From Pseudomonas sp. WS 5079 (lineage in GTDB: Bacteria > Pseudomonadota > Gammaproteobacteria > Pseudomonadales > Pseudomonadaceae), in the NCBI RefSeq assembly GCF_012985465.1, contig NZ_JAAQWN010000001.1, forward strand, positions 744,001 through 808,000: a stretch of DNA of 64,000 nucleotides. Direction: 5' to 3'. A model generated the notes under the pieces. It was not told the origin of the DNA. It made no database searches and saw only the letters and a list, made by a program, of their open reading frames with translations. Below, one piece after another: positions 1-8,203 of this stretch. Position 1 is the stretch's first letter; every line of letters starts with the position of its first letter. Made by a program: the position numbers and the translations under genes.

Positions 1-884
1 TCCACGGCTGCGCTGGCATCGTAGACACCACCGTCCATGGCGTAAGTGGGCTTGCCGTCGATCTGCCAGGCGATGGTCGCCAGCAGGCCCTTTTCCGGGG
101 CGCGGATGATCTGCTCGCCGGTCACGGTCAGGGCAAACGCCCCGGTCCCATAGGTGATCTTGGCGTCGCCCTCATTGCGGCAACCATGGCCGTAGAGCGA
201 GGCTTGCTGGTCGACAATCGAGGCGGTGACCGGCGTGGCGCCGATCTCGCCAAAGTGCCCGACGGTGTCGCGGATCTGCGGCAGGGTTTCCATGGGCACG
301 CCAAACAGCTCGCAGAGCTGGCTGTCCCACTGCCCGGTCGCCAGGTTCATCAGCGAGGTGCGCGAAGCGGTGGTGACGTCCGTGGCGAAGACCCCGGTCA
401 GGCGGTCGAGAAAGTACGCATCGGTGGTGCCCAGGCGCAGCCGTCCGGCGCGCAATGCGCTCTGCGCGGCTGGCAGGTTGCGCACGATCCAGGCCAGCTT
501 GCTCGCCGAGAAATACGGGTCCAGGGGCAAACCCGCACGCTCCAGGGTCAGGGCCTCGCCGCCGTCGCCGCGCAACTGGGCGATTTCGGGCCAGGTGCGA
601 TTGTCTTGCCAGACGATCACCGGGGATAACGGCTCGCCGGTCTGGGCGTCCCACGCCAGGCAACTCTCGCCCTGGTTGGCAAGGCCGATGGCGTCCACCT
701 GGCCGGTGGCCTCCAGGCAACGCTGCAGGTTACTGAGCAGCTCCAGTGGATCGTGCTCCACCCAACCAGGATGGGGATGGTGTTGCTGATGGCGCAACGA
801 GAGCTGGATATCAGCTGACCCATTGTCACTCACCACCAACACGCGGGTGCTGGTGGTGCCTTGATCGAGCGCGGCAATCCGCAT
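1..884 (-). CDS. FGGY-family carbohydrate kinase, glycerol-kinase-like (3' part missing)
   Basis: ATP-dependent sugar or polyol kinase of the FGGY family. About 294 N-terminal residues are present and the reading frame runs off the left edge; full-length members have about 500. The start is the ATG at 882-884. The protein opens with the phosphate-binding motif LDQGTTSTR, followed by PGWVEHDPLEL, VWQDNRT and FSASKLAWI, all close to glycerol kinase signatures. It is the last gene of a minus-strand operon, 25 bp after the FAD oxidoreductase at 910-2148, so kinase and dehydrogenases probably process one polyol. The substrate (glycerol or another polyol) is inferred; GlpK-like motifs favour glycerol, but the fused context is not the usual glpFKRD locus. 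Confidence 0.85.
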   Translation of the reverse strand, partial: MRIAALDQGTTSTRVLVVSDNGSADIQLSLRHQQHHPHPGWVEHDPLELLSNLQRCLEATGQVDAIGLANQGESCLAWDAQTGEPLSPVIVWQDNRTWPEIAQLRGDGGEALTLERAGLPLDPYFSASKLAWIVRNLPAAQSALRAGRLRLGTTDAYFLDRLTGVFATDVTTASRTSLMNLATGQWDSQLCELFGVPMETLPQIRDTVGHFGEIGATPVTASIVDQQASLYGHGCRNEGDAKITYGTGAFALTVTGEQIIRAPEKGLLATIAWQIDGKPTYAMDGGVYDASAAV

Positions 885-909
885 GTTTAAGACTCCTCGG
901 CAGGTCTTG

Positions 910-2148
910 TTAGTGGCCGACAAAGTCGACTTCGAGTTGCTGTACGCCCTGGGGCAGCTTGAGGCTGGCGATGGGTATCAATATCCGCCGCTCGGGCAGC
1001 GAACTGCCGGCGCGGGCCCAGATTTCCTGGCCATCGGCCCGTACCACCAGGCGCCCTTTCACCCCACGGTTGACCCGCAGTTGCAGGTGCTGCATACCGG
1101 CCACTGTGGACGGGCTCAGGCGTTGCGGCACGCAGAGCTTCAAGGCGCCCTTGCAGGCGATCTCGATGCTCGGCGCAGCAGGCGGCAGTTGCCCCTGCAG
1201 ATCGCGGGCGATCATCGTAGCGATCTTATGGCCTTCGCGAAACGACCAACCTGCCGTCTCGACGGGGCGCAGCAGATTCCCCGCGGCAAAGTAGGCCGGA
1301 TCGGAACAGCGCCCGTATTGATCGACATGCGGGCCGCCGCTTTTCGGGTCCAGCCGCAGCTCGCTCAAGCGCACCAGGCTCGACTCGGGAGTGAACTGGC
1401 CGGTAAGCAGCACGCCGTCACAATCGAAGGTCTGGGTCTGCCCATCGGCCAGGCGCACCGTTGCGCCCTCTACCCGCCCGGTGCCGTGGATTGCCAGAAG
1501 TTGTGCACCGAAATGCATCGGCACCCCGCACAACCGCGGAAACAGCGACAGCGGCCAGCGCGCCGTGGCCCGCAGGTTGGCCTCGATCATCGCCACCGGT
1601 TGGATTCCGGCACGCCGGCAACTCATGACCGCCGACAGGCTGACCAGCTCGGTGCCGACGATCAGCGGACGCTCAAAGGGCTTGAGATGCTCCAGGTACA
1701 GGTAGGACTGAAACGCGCCGGTATTGATCACCCCCAGCGGGCGATCGCCGCCCAGCAGGCGCGCCGAACGTGGTGTTTCCCGGGCCCCGGTGGCAATCAG
1801 CACGCGTCGCGCCTGGATCACCCTGGCGCCCTCCGGGCTCACCAGTTCCAGCCGCCCGCCCAGGCCCATCTGCGTCACCGAGTGCTTGACGCGAATCTGC
1901 ACCCCGGCCTTCAACGCCTGCGCGACGTTTTTGCGCGCATAGCCAGGCCCTGTATAGACGCGGCCGTATTCGCGCAAACCAAAGGGCGGGTGCCCACAAT
2001 GACGTGGGATACCACCCGCCTCGGGCTCACGCTCAAACACCACCACCGTGCCAACGCCCAGCTTGCGCAGGGTCATCGCCGCCGACAGCCCCGACGGCCC
2101 GCCACCGATAATCGCGACATCAATCTTTTCGACTTCAATGGGCTTCAT
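910..2148 (-). CDS. NAD(P)/FAD-dependent oxidoreductase, HcnB/GlpB-like
   Basis: Soluble flavoprotein of 412 residues. A Rossmann FAD motif (GGGPSG, residues 15-20) lies at the N-terminus, an ATGARE motif follows in the middle, and AAGNLLRPVET near residue 325 resembles the C-terminal FAD contact of pyridine-nucleotide-disulfide-type oxidoreductases. I use the ATG at 2146-2148, which has AGGTG upstream; a TTG 18 bp earlier is possible but has no better ribosome site. It overlaps the end of the GlpA-like gene by 14 bp, showing translational coupling. Family members often work as the small partner of a larger FAD/Fe-S dehydrogenase (for example HcnB with HcnC). I infer that it moves electrons from the GlpA-like partner; the acceptor is unknown. 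Confidence 0.8.
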   Translation of the reverse strand: MKPIEVEKIDVAIIGGGPSGLSAAMTLRKLGVGTVVVFEREPEAGGIPRHCGHPPFGLREYGRVYTGPGYARKNVAQALKAGVQIRVKHSVTQMGLGGRLELVSPEGARVIQARRVLIATGARETPRSARLLGGDRPLGVINTGAFQSYLYLEHLKPFERPLIVGTELVSLSAVMSCRRAGIQPVAMIEANLRATARWPLSLFPRLCGVPMHFGAQLLAIHGTGRVEGATVRLADGQTQTFDCDGVLLTGQFTPESSLVRLSELRLDPKSGGPHVDQYGRCSDPAYFAAGNLLRPVETAGWSFREGHKIATMIARDLQGQLPPAAPSIEIACKGALKLCVPQRLSPSTVAGMQHLQLRVNRGVKGRLVVRADGQEIWARAGSSLPERRILIPIASLKLPQGVQQLEVDFVGH

Positions 2149-3544
2149 GACAAACACCTGTGGCAAGGGGAATGGCCAGGTGGCCAGCGCTCAGCTCGGC
2201 CACCCGCGCCCCACAATAAAAGCCCTGGCAGCGCCCCATGCAGGCCCGCGTGCGGCGTTTCAGGCCGCCCAGGTCACCGGGCGGCAGCGCGCTGGCCAAG
2301 GCATTCTGGATTTCCCGCAGGGTCACCATTTCACAGTGGCAGACGATTTCGCCGTAGCCCGGCCGGTGGTAATCGCGGGGCAAATGTTCGGCGAGATTGG
2401 GCAGCACCGGCCATTGCAGGATTGAGGCGGGGACTGGCGTGTGCTCGCGCTGATACAGGCTGAACACGTGCCGGGCAATGCCCAGCGCCGCCGTCAGGCC
2501 GGTGGAGCGGATGCCGCCGACGCTGATCCAGTTCTTACCTTCGACCCGCTGCACCCGATACTCTTTCTTTTCCGTGGCCGGGCGCAGCGCGGCATAGGTG
2601 GCGGTGACCGGCATGCCGTCGAGCGCAGGAATCCGCTCGACGGCCGCGTCCACCAACTGGCGCAGCACGTCGCTGTCCAGGCCTGCGTGCAGGCGGTCTT
2701 CCTGTTCTTCGGCGGTAGGCCCCACCAACAAATTGCCGTAGACGGTGCGGGTCAGGACGATGCCCTTGGTGCGCTCGTTGGGCACCGGCAGGATGATGTT
2801 GCCCAGGTAGCGCGCGGCCGCCTTGTCGAACACCACGAACTGGCCTTTGCGCGGGTGGATGGAGAAGCTCGACGCACCCAGCAACTGTTGCTCCAGTACA
2901 TCGCCGAACAAGCCGGCGCAGTTGATGATCGTGCGTCCCCGGATAAACCCGTTGGTGGTCTCCAGGGCCCACAGTTCGCCATCGAAATAACCGCCGTTGA
3001 CCTCGGTATTGAAGCGCACCTGTGCCCCATGCGTCATGGCCTGGAGTAGATACCCAAGCGGCGCCGACCACGGATCGATAAGAAATTCACCAGGCACCTG
3101 GACCGCCCCCAGGGCGCTTTGGGCCAGGTGCGGTTCAAGGCTGCGCACCCGCTCGCGGCCGATCAGGCTGACATCGGCAATCCCATTGGCGTGTGCCTGT
3201 TCGACGATGCCGTGCAGCTTGTCCAGGTCATCCTCGTTCCAGGCCACCACCAGCGCGCCGGTCTTGAGCAGCGGCAACGACATGTTCTGGTGGATGTCCA
3301 GGTATTCCTGGTAGCCGTCCTGCATGCATTGCAGCTCCAGGCTGCCGGTTGGCGCATCGAAGCCGGTGTGCAGGATCGCGCTGTTGCCTTTGCTCGCACC
3401 AGAGAGGATGTCCGGGCTTTTTTCCAGCAACAGCACCCGCGCGCCCTCCAGGGTAAAGCGCCGGACCATCGCACATCCCACAACGCCACCGCCGACAACG
3501 ATGACGTCGTAGATGCCGCTCTGGTTCGGGAAGGGTTTCGTCAT
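2135..3544 (-). CDS. GlpA-like FAD-dependent dehydrogenase with C-terminal BFD-type [2Fe-2S] domain
   Basis: Predicted FAD-dependent dehydrogenase of 469 residues acting on glycerol-3-phosphate or a related polyol phosphate. The DAO-type fold begins with GGGVVG (residues 18-23). The C-terminus carries a BFD-like cysteine set, CHC followed about 32 residues later by CMGRC and then FYCG, as in the anaerobic dehydrogenase GlpA. The start is the ATG at 3542-3544; an upstream in-frame extension to 3607 lacks a good ribosome site. It is the first gene of the operon with the second FAD protein and the FGGY kinase. A kinase plus a GlpA-like dehydrogenase suggests phosphorylation and then oxidation of one substrate. 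The exact substrate is not shown by the sequence. Confidence 0.82.
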   Translation of the reverse strand: MTKPFPNQSGIYDVIVVGGGVVGCAMVRRFTLEGARVLLLEKSPDILSGASKGNSAILHTGFDAPTGSLELQCMQDGYQEYLDIHQNMSLPLLKTGALVVAWNEDDLDKLHGIVEQAHANGIADVSLIGRERVRSLEPHLAQSALGAVQVPGEFLIDPWSAPLGYLLQAMTHGAQVRFNTEVNGGYFDGELWALETTNGFIRGRTIINCAGLFGDVLEQQLLGASSFSIHPRKGQFVVFDKAAARYLGNIILPVPNERTKGIVLTRTVYGNLLVGPTAEEQEDRLHAGLDSDVLRQLVDAAVERIPALDGMPVTATYAALRPATEKKEYRVQRVEGKNWISVGGIRSTGLTAALGIARHVFSLYQREHTPVPASILQWPVLPNLAEHLPRDYHRPGYGEIVCHCEMVTLREIQNALASALPPGDLGGLKRRTRACMGRCQGFYCGARVAELSAGHLAIPLATGVCHEAH

Positions 3545-3906
3545 TATCAAGCCTATGGGTGAAGTAAGCGCAGAGGTTGCCGTGAGTGGGTGCAGGGCAT
3601 ATGCCACTGACCGAAACGGGGTTGGAATGACCGATTGGCCATCACGGTTCCCTCACTGCCCAAGGACTGCGCGCCAAGGCATGCAGCCGCCGCCATGCCA
3701 GCGCCTAATGTTTATGGGTACCCGGGCTTTAAACACAACGTGGAAAAGGCTGACCGGTTCGGTGCACACAGAGCTGATTCTGTCAAAAAGACGTTACTGT
3801 CGATTCGCTCAATACGCGAAAAACGCTACATAAATACACAACCACTTAGAACTAAGTTACTTTTCAACACTTTTTAGGCATGACCCCGACCGCTATTCCA
3901 CGGCCA

Positions 3907-3927
3907 TATCGCGCTCAGAGCGCGATA
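3907..3927. repeat. Perfect 9-bp inverted repeat, 3-nt spacer
   Basis: TATCGCGCT is followed by CAG and then AGCGCGATA. The arms are perfect. No T-run follows on either strand, so it is more likely a protein-binding site, or an RNA hairpin in a leader, than an intrinsic terminator. It lies 363 bp upstream of the GlpA-like gene and 209 bp upstream of fecI. Confidence 0.45.
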
Positions 3928-4005
3928 CTCAGTCAAAAAAACCAACAAATATTGACCGATATGCAAAATTAACCACATTAAATTCGCCGACCGACGACGT
4001 AAGGC

Positions 4006-4036
4006 CGTCTTTTCTCGAGTCCTTCTATAAAAGACG
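4006..4036. repeat. 8-bp inverted repeat, 15-nt spacer
   Basis: CGTCTTTT at 4006-4013 and AAAAGACG at 4029-4036 are exact reverse complements. The site lies about 100 bp upstream of fecI. It could be an operator or chance in an AT-richer region. Confidence 0.3.
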
Positions 4037-4135
4037 TTGAACGGGCCGGTTCTGAGACCGAGGCCCCCTCGCCCATTGCAGCCGCCAGTCAGAAACAACT
4101 AGAATAAGATTAATTCCCACTTACGAATTTTTCGC

Positions 4136-4651
4136 ATGAAACCAGCCCAGCCCGCCGAAGCCGCGACGCTTGAAGCCCTGTACCGCGGCTACCACGGCTG
4201 GTTGCTGAGCTGGCTGCGCCGGCGCGTGAATTGCTCCCAGCACGCGGCAGACGTGGCACATGACACGTTCATCCGCCTGCTGTCGGCCAGCCCCTACGTG
4301 GCGCCCCGCGAGCCCCAGGCCTATCTCGCCACGGTGGCCCGCCGCCTGTTGATGGACAGCAATCGCCGGCGCCGCCTGGAGCGGGCCTATCAGGAAGAAC
4401 TGGAACGCTGCGCCCAGTACCTTGAGCAAGCGCCCTCGCCCGAGCAGATCCTGCAGGCGGTACAGGTGCTCGAAGCGATTGACCGGGCCCTGGCGCGGAT
4501 GAAACCACGGATCCGCGAGACCTTTATCCTGCGCCACCTCGATGGCCTGGATCAGGCCCAGATCGCCGAGCGCCTCGGGGTTTCGGTGCGCACCGTGCAA
4601 CAGGACCTGGTGGAAGCCCTGCTGGCCTGCGACGCGTGCGCCCAGGCATGA
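4136..4651 (+). CDS. fecI: FecI-like ECF sigma factor (iron-starvation type)
   Basis: Sigma-70 family ECF factor of 171 residues, the usual length. Region 2 is near residues 10-75 (ALYRGYHGWLLSWL, then DVAHDTFIRLL) and region 4 near residues 110-160 (LARMKPRIRETFILRHLDG, then IAERLGVSVRTVQQDL). In this family the sigma factor is released by FecR when the outer-membrane receptor binds its ferric siderophore, and it then transcribes the receptor gene. It overlaps fecR by 4 bp (ATGA). The ATG at 4136 lacks a strong ribosome site but matches the family N-terminus. The symbol denotes family; the true orthologue name in this strain may differ. Confidence 0.92.
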   Translation: MKPAQPAEAATLEALYRGYHGWLLSWLRRRVNCSQHAADVAHDTFIRLLSASPYVAPREPQAYLATVARRLLMDSNRRRRLERAYQEELERCAQYLEQAPSPEQILQAVQVLEAIDRALARMKPRIRETFILRHLDGLDQAQIAERLGVSVRTVQQDLVEALLACDACAQA

Positions 4652-5586
4652 CCCCGGCCATCCTGCGCCAGGCTGCCGAGTGGCTGGTGCGCCTCGACCA
4701 TCAGCCCGACGCCGCCAGCCAACAGGCTTTCCACGCCTGGCTGGCCGCCGACCCGCAACATCCATTGGCGGTTGCGCGCTTGCAAGGCCACCTGTCGCCA
4801 CTCAAGCAGGCGCCGGCCCGGGCCGCGTTGCGCCGGGCGCGCCAACAGCCGAAGGCGATCAAGGGCCTGGCCCTCACCCTGTTAATCGGCCTGTTTGCCC
4901 TGCCGGCCTATCAGTACAGCCAGCGCGGCTACCTGTTCGCCGACCTCAGCAGCGCCAGCGGCCAGTGGCAGCAACAACGCCTGGCCGATGGCAGTGCCCT
5001 GCAACTGGATGGTGGTTCGGCGGTGGACCTGCACTTCGACGCCCACCAACGGCGCATACGCCTGCTGCGCGGTGAGCTGCTGGTGGACGTGGCCAAGGAT
5101 GCCCAGCGCCCGTTCTATGTCGACACCCCGCAAGGCAGCATTCGCGCCCTGGGCACGCGTTTTATCGTCGAGCGCAGCGGCGATGCGACGGTGGTCAGGA
5201 TGCTCGAATCGTCCACTCGCATCGACAGCGGCACCCAACAATTGACCCTCAACCCCGGCCAGCAGGTGCGCCTGGAGGCAAGCGGCCCAGGGCCGGTGGA
5301 AAAATTCGATGCCCGCGCCCACGAGGCCGCCTGGAACACCCACCAGTTGCTGGCCAACGACGAGCCCCTGGCGGATGTGCTGGAGCGCCTGGGACGACAT
5401 CGCAGCGGCCTGTTGCTGTTCGATCGCCAGGCCCTGCAAGGCTTGCGGGTCACGGTAATGCTGCCGGTCGACGACCCGGCGCGGGCCTTGCGCCTGCTCC
5501 AGCGCACGCTGCCGATCGAAGTCAGCAACTACACACCGTGGGTCACCCGTGTGTCCTTGAAAAACAGCGCGAATAATTCTCAATAA
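4648..5586 (+). CDS. fecR: FecR-like anti-sigma factor / transmembrane signal transducer
   Basis: Inner-membrane regulator of 312 residues. The N-terminal cytoplasmic part (AAEWLVRLDHQPD, residues about 9-45) has the conserved tryptophan-containing FecR_N/DUF4880 pattern that holds the sigma factor. One membrane helix follows near residues 75-90 (GLALTLLIGLFALPAY). The periplasmic FecR domain (LADGSALQLDGGSAVDL through RALGTRFIVE) would contact the signalling domain of the TonB receptor. The start ATG overlaps the fecI stop, so the pair is translationally coupled. An in-frame start 12 bp earlier is less likely. Confidence 0.92.
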   Translation: MTPAILRQAAEWLVRLDHQPDAASQQAFHAWLAADPQHPLAVARLQGHLSPLKQAPARAALRRARQQPKAIKGLALTLLIGLFALPAYQYSQRGYLFADLSSASGQWQQQRLADGSALQLDGGSAVDLHFDAHQRRIRLLRGELLVDVAKDAQRPFYVDTPQGSIRALGTRFIVERSGDATVVRMLESSTRIDSGTQQLTLNPGQQVRLEASGPGPVEKFDARAHEAAWNTHQLLANDEPLADVLERLGRHRSGLLLFDRQALQGLRVTVMLPVDDPARALRLLQRTLPIEVSNYTPWVTRVSLKNSANNSQ

Positions 5587-5651
5587 AGTCTGCGTGTTTT
5601 CGGTTTTGCCGCGTCCTTTCCTTGGCCAACATCCAAAGGAGCACCGATTAC

Positions 5652-8063
5652 ATGTCTTCCAACCCATCCTCCCGTGGCAGCCTGCTGCTGGCCAGCCGCC
5701 TGCTGTTTGGCTGCCTGCCGCTGGCATTACCGGCCATTGCCTACGCGCAGCAACAGGTCCAGGCCTTCGATATCGCCCCAGGCCCCCTCGGCGAAGTGCT
5801 CAGCCGCTATGCCCAGGCCGCAGGCACGCCGATAGCCTTCCAGTCGCAACAAGTGGCCGGCCTGAACAGTGCAGGCGTGCGCGGCAGTTACAACGTAGTG
5901 GATGGCTTTGCCAAGGTGTTGGAAGGCACCGGCTTTGCGGCGCAAGCCAGCGCCGATGGCTACCAGTTGCAGGCCTTGACCGAGGCCAGCGGCACCCTGG
6001 CACTGGCTGCCACCCAGGTCACCTCCAACCAGTTGGGCACCGTCACCGAGGGCACCGGCTCCTACACTCCGGGCACCATTGCCACCGCCACGCGCCTGGT
6101 CTTGACGCCCAGGGAGACCCCGCAGTCGATCACCGTGATCACCCGCCAACACATGGACGACTTCGGCCTCAACGCCATTGACGATGTGATGCGCCACACC
6201 CCCGGCATCACCGTGTCGACCTACGACAGCGAGCGCACCAACTACTTCGCCCGTGGGTTTTCCATCGAAAACTTCCAGTACGACGGCATCCCCACCCTGC
6301 GCAACTCGGCCTACTCGTCCGGCCAGACCCTGACCGACATGGCGATCTACGACCGGGTGGAGATCCTGAAAGGTGCCACCGGCCTGCTGACCGGTGCAGG
6401 CGCGCCGGGGGCGACCTTGAACCTGATCCGTAAAAAGCCCACCCGTGACTTCAAGGCCAGCATCGAACTGGGTGCCGGCAGCTGGGACAACTACCGCTCC
6501 CAGGTCGACGTCAGCGGGCCGCTGACCGACAGCGGCAATATCCGCGGGCGCGCCGTGGCGGCCTATCAGGACAAGCATTCGTTCATGGAGCGCTACCAGC
6601 GCAAGACCAGCGTCTACTTCGGCTCACTGGAAGCGGATCTTGACGACGACACCTTGCTGACCGTGGGTTTTGACTATCAGGACAACGACCCCATGGGCTC
6701 GGGCTGGTCCGGCAGCCGCCCGCTGTTCAACACCAAGGGCGATCGCATCGACGTCAAGCGCTCCTACAACAACGGCGCCAAGTGGAGCCGCTGGGAGCAA
6801 TACAACCGGGGCGCCTTCGCCACCCTGGAGCGCAGCTTCGCCAATGGCTGGGTAGCCAAGGCGCAAGTGACCCACCAACTCAGCGGCTACCACGCGCCCC
6901 TGGGCTCGATACAGAGCGCGCCGAATCCCGACACCGGCCTGTCCACGGTCTACGCCAATAAATTCACCGGCCAGACCCGTGCCAATGCCGCCGATGTGTA
7001 CCTCAGCGGCCCCTTCAGCCTGCTGGGGCGCGAGCATGAACTGGTAGTGGGTGGCTCGGCCTCCAACTCCCACTGGAAAGGCAAGGACTACGGCAGCCCC
7101 AAACACGCCAACGGCAATGTGGTGGACTTCTGGAACTTCGATGGCAACTTTGCCGAACCCGACTGGGGCGCCCCCACCTACGTCAACGACCTGACCACCC
7201 GCCAAAGCGCTGGCTACATGACCTCGCGCTTCAACCTGGCCGACCCGCTGAACCTGTTCCTCGGCGCCCGCGTCGCCAACTACAAGCTGCGCGGCACCGA
7301 CGACTCCACCGAAACCGGGCGCCTGGTGCCCTACGCCGGCGTGACTTACGACCTGAACGAAAACTTCACCGCCTACGCCAGCTACACCGACATCTTCATG
7401 CCGGAAAGCTACAACCGCGACCGCAACAACAAGCTGCTGGAACCCTCCGAAGGCAAGAACTACGAAGGCGGCATCAAGGGTGAATTCTTCGGCGGCCGGC
7501 TCAACACCAGCCTGGCCTACTTTGAAGTGCACCAGAGCAACCGCGCAGAAGCCGACGCCGAATACAACGCCGCGCCGACCAACCCGTCATTGGGCTATGC
7601 CACCAAGGGCATCGAAGCCAAGACCAAGGGCTTGGAGGCCGAAATGTCCGGTGAACTGCTGCCCGGCTGGCAGGCCCAGGCTGGCTACACCCACAAGATC
7701 ATCCGTGACCAAAGTGGGCAGAAGGTCTCGACCTGGGAGCCCGAGGACCAACTCAGCTTCTACACCACCTACAAACTCAAGGGCCCACTGGACCGCTTGA
7801 CCGTGGGCGGCGGCGCGCGCTGGCAGAACCGAAGCTGGCAGGAACTGTACAACCGCTACAAGGCCAAGAACGAGGAGTTTGCCCAGCAAGCCTACTGGCT
7901 GGTGGATGTGATGGCGCGTTACCAGGTCACCGAAAACCTGTCGGCGACGCTGAACCTGAACAACGCATTCGACAAGAAGTACTACACCAATATCGGCTTC
8001 TACAACACCGCCTATTACGGCGATCCGCGCAACGTGATGCTGACGACCCGCTGGGATTTCTGA
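5652..8063 (+). CDS. TonB-dependent ferric-siderophore receptor with N-terminal signalling (STN) domain
   Basis: Outer-membrane receptor of 803 residues. A signal peptide ends near AIAYAQQ; the STN signalling domain follows (FDIAPGPLGEVLSRYAQAAG...), then a plug domain (TPRETPQSITVITRQHMDD, VEILKGATGLLTGAG) and a beta-barrel ending in the aromatic residue of RWDF. The STN domain and the fecIR genes just upstream identify it as a transducer-type receptor: ligand binding signals through FecR to FecI and induces this gene. The barrel resembles FpvA/FoxA-type hydroxamate or pyoverdine receptors, but the ligand cannot be read from the sequence. The ATG at 5652 follows AAAGGAG; an in-frame TTG at 5622 is rejected. 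Confidence 0.92.
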   Translation: MSSNPSSRGSLLLASRLLFGCLPLALPAIAYAQQQVQAFDIAPGPLGEVLSRYAQAAGTPIAFQSQQVAGLNSAGVRGSYNVVDGFAKVLEGTGFAAQASADGYQLQALTEASGTLALAATQVTSNQLGTVTEGTGSYTPGTIATATRLVLTPRETPQSITVITRQHMDDFGLNAIDDVMRHTPGITVSTYDSERTNYFARGFSIENFQYDGIPTLRNSAYSSGQTLTDMAIYDRVEILKGATGLLTGAGAPGATLNLIRKKPTRDFKASIELGAGSWDNYRSQVDVSGPLTDSGNIRGRAVAAYQDKHSFMERYQRKTSVYFGSLEADLDDDTLLTVGFDYQDNDPMGSGWSGSRPLFNTKGDRIDVKRSYNNGAKWSRWEQYNRGAFATLERSFANGWVAKAQVTHQLSGYHAPLGSIQSAPNPDTGLSTVYANKFTGQTRANAADVYLSGPFSLLGREHELVVGGSASNSHWKGKDYGSPKHANGNVVDFWNFDGNFAEPDWGAPTYVNDLTTRQSAGYMTSRFNLADPLNLFLGARVANYKLRGTDDSTETGRLVPYAGVTYDLNENFTAYASYTDIFMPESYNRDRNNKLLEPSEGKNYEGGIKGEFFGGRLNTSLAYFEVHQSNRAEADAEYNAAPTNPSLGYATKGIEAKTKGLEAEMSGELLPGWQAQAGYTHKIIRDQSGQKVSTWEPEDQLSFYTTYKLKGPLDRLTVGGGARWQNRSWQELYNRYKAKNEEFAQQAYWLVDVMARYQVTENLSATLNLNNAFDKKYYTNIGFYNTAYYGDPRNVMLTTRWDF

Positions 8064-8203
8064 TCAGAACATAATTGAAACATAAGGAAAGTCATCGGCT
8101 GCCAAAACAAGGGAATCAACCTGGGGCAAACCGCTACACAAGGCTAACGCCCGGTAGCGGTTGACACCCAGGCCCATTCCCGAACTTTGAGGCAGCAATC
8201 CAT

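Larger units (their letters stand above)
3545..4135. other. Divergent intergenic region, 591 bp, AT-richer than its surroundings
   Basis: This gap separates the minus-strand dehydrogenase operon from the plus-strand fecI gene and must hold both promoters. No convincing coding sequence is seen. It contains two inverted repeats listed separately (3907-3927 and 4006-4036). I looked for a Fur box ahead of fecI and found only a weak partial match near 4102-4120. Confidence 0.6.

Noticed and set aside
883..2463. Long plus-strand open frame of 526 codons opposite the FAD oxidoreductase
   Set aside because: The minus strand here encodes clear FAD-binding proteins; the plus frame has a composition rich in Arg, Gln, His and Pro with no motif, typical of an antisense shadow in GC-rich DNA.
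4102..4120. Possible Fur box ahead of fecI (GAATAAGATTAATTCCCAC)
   Set aside because: Fewer than half of the 19 positions match the GATAATGATAATCATTATC consensus and there is little dyad symmetry; not called as a site.
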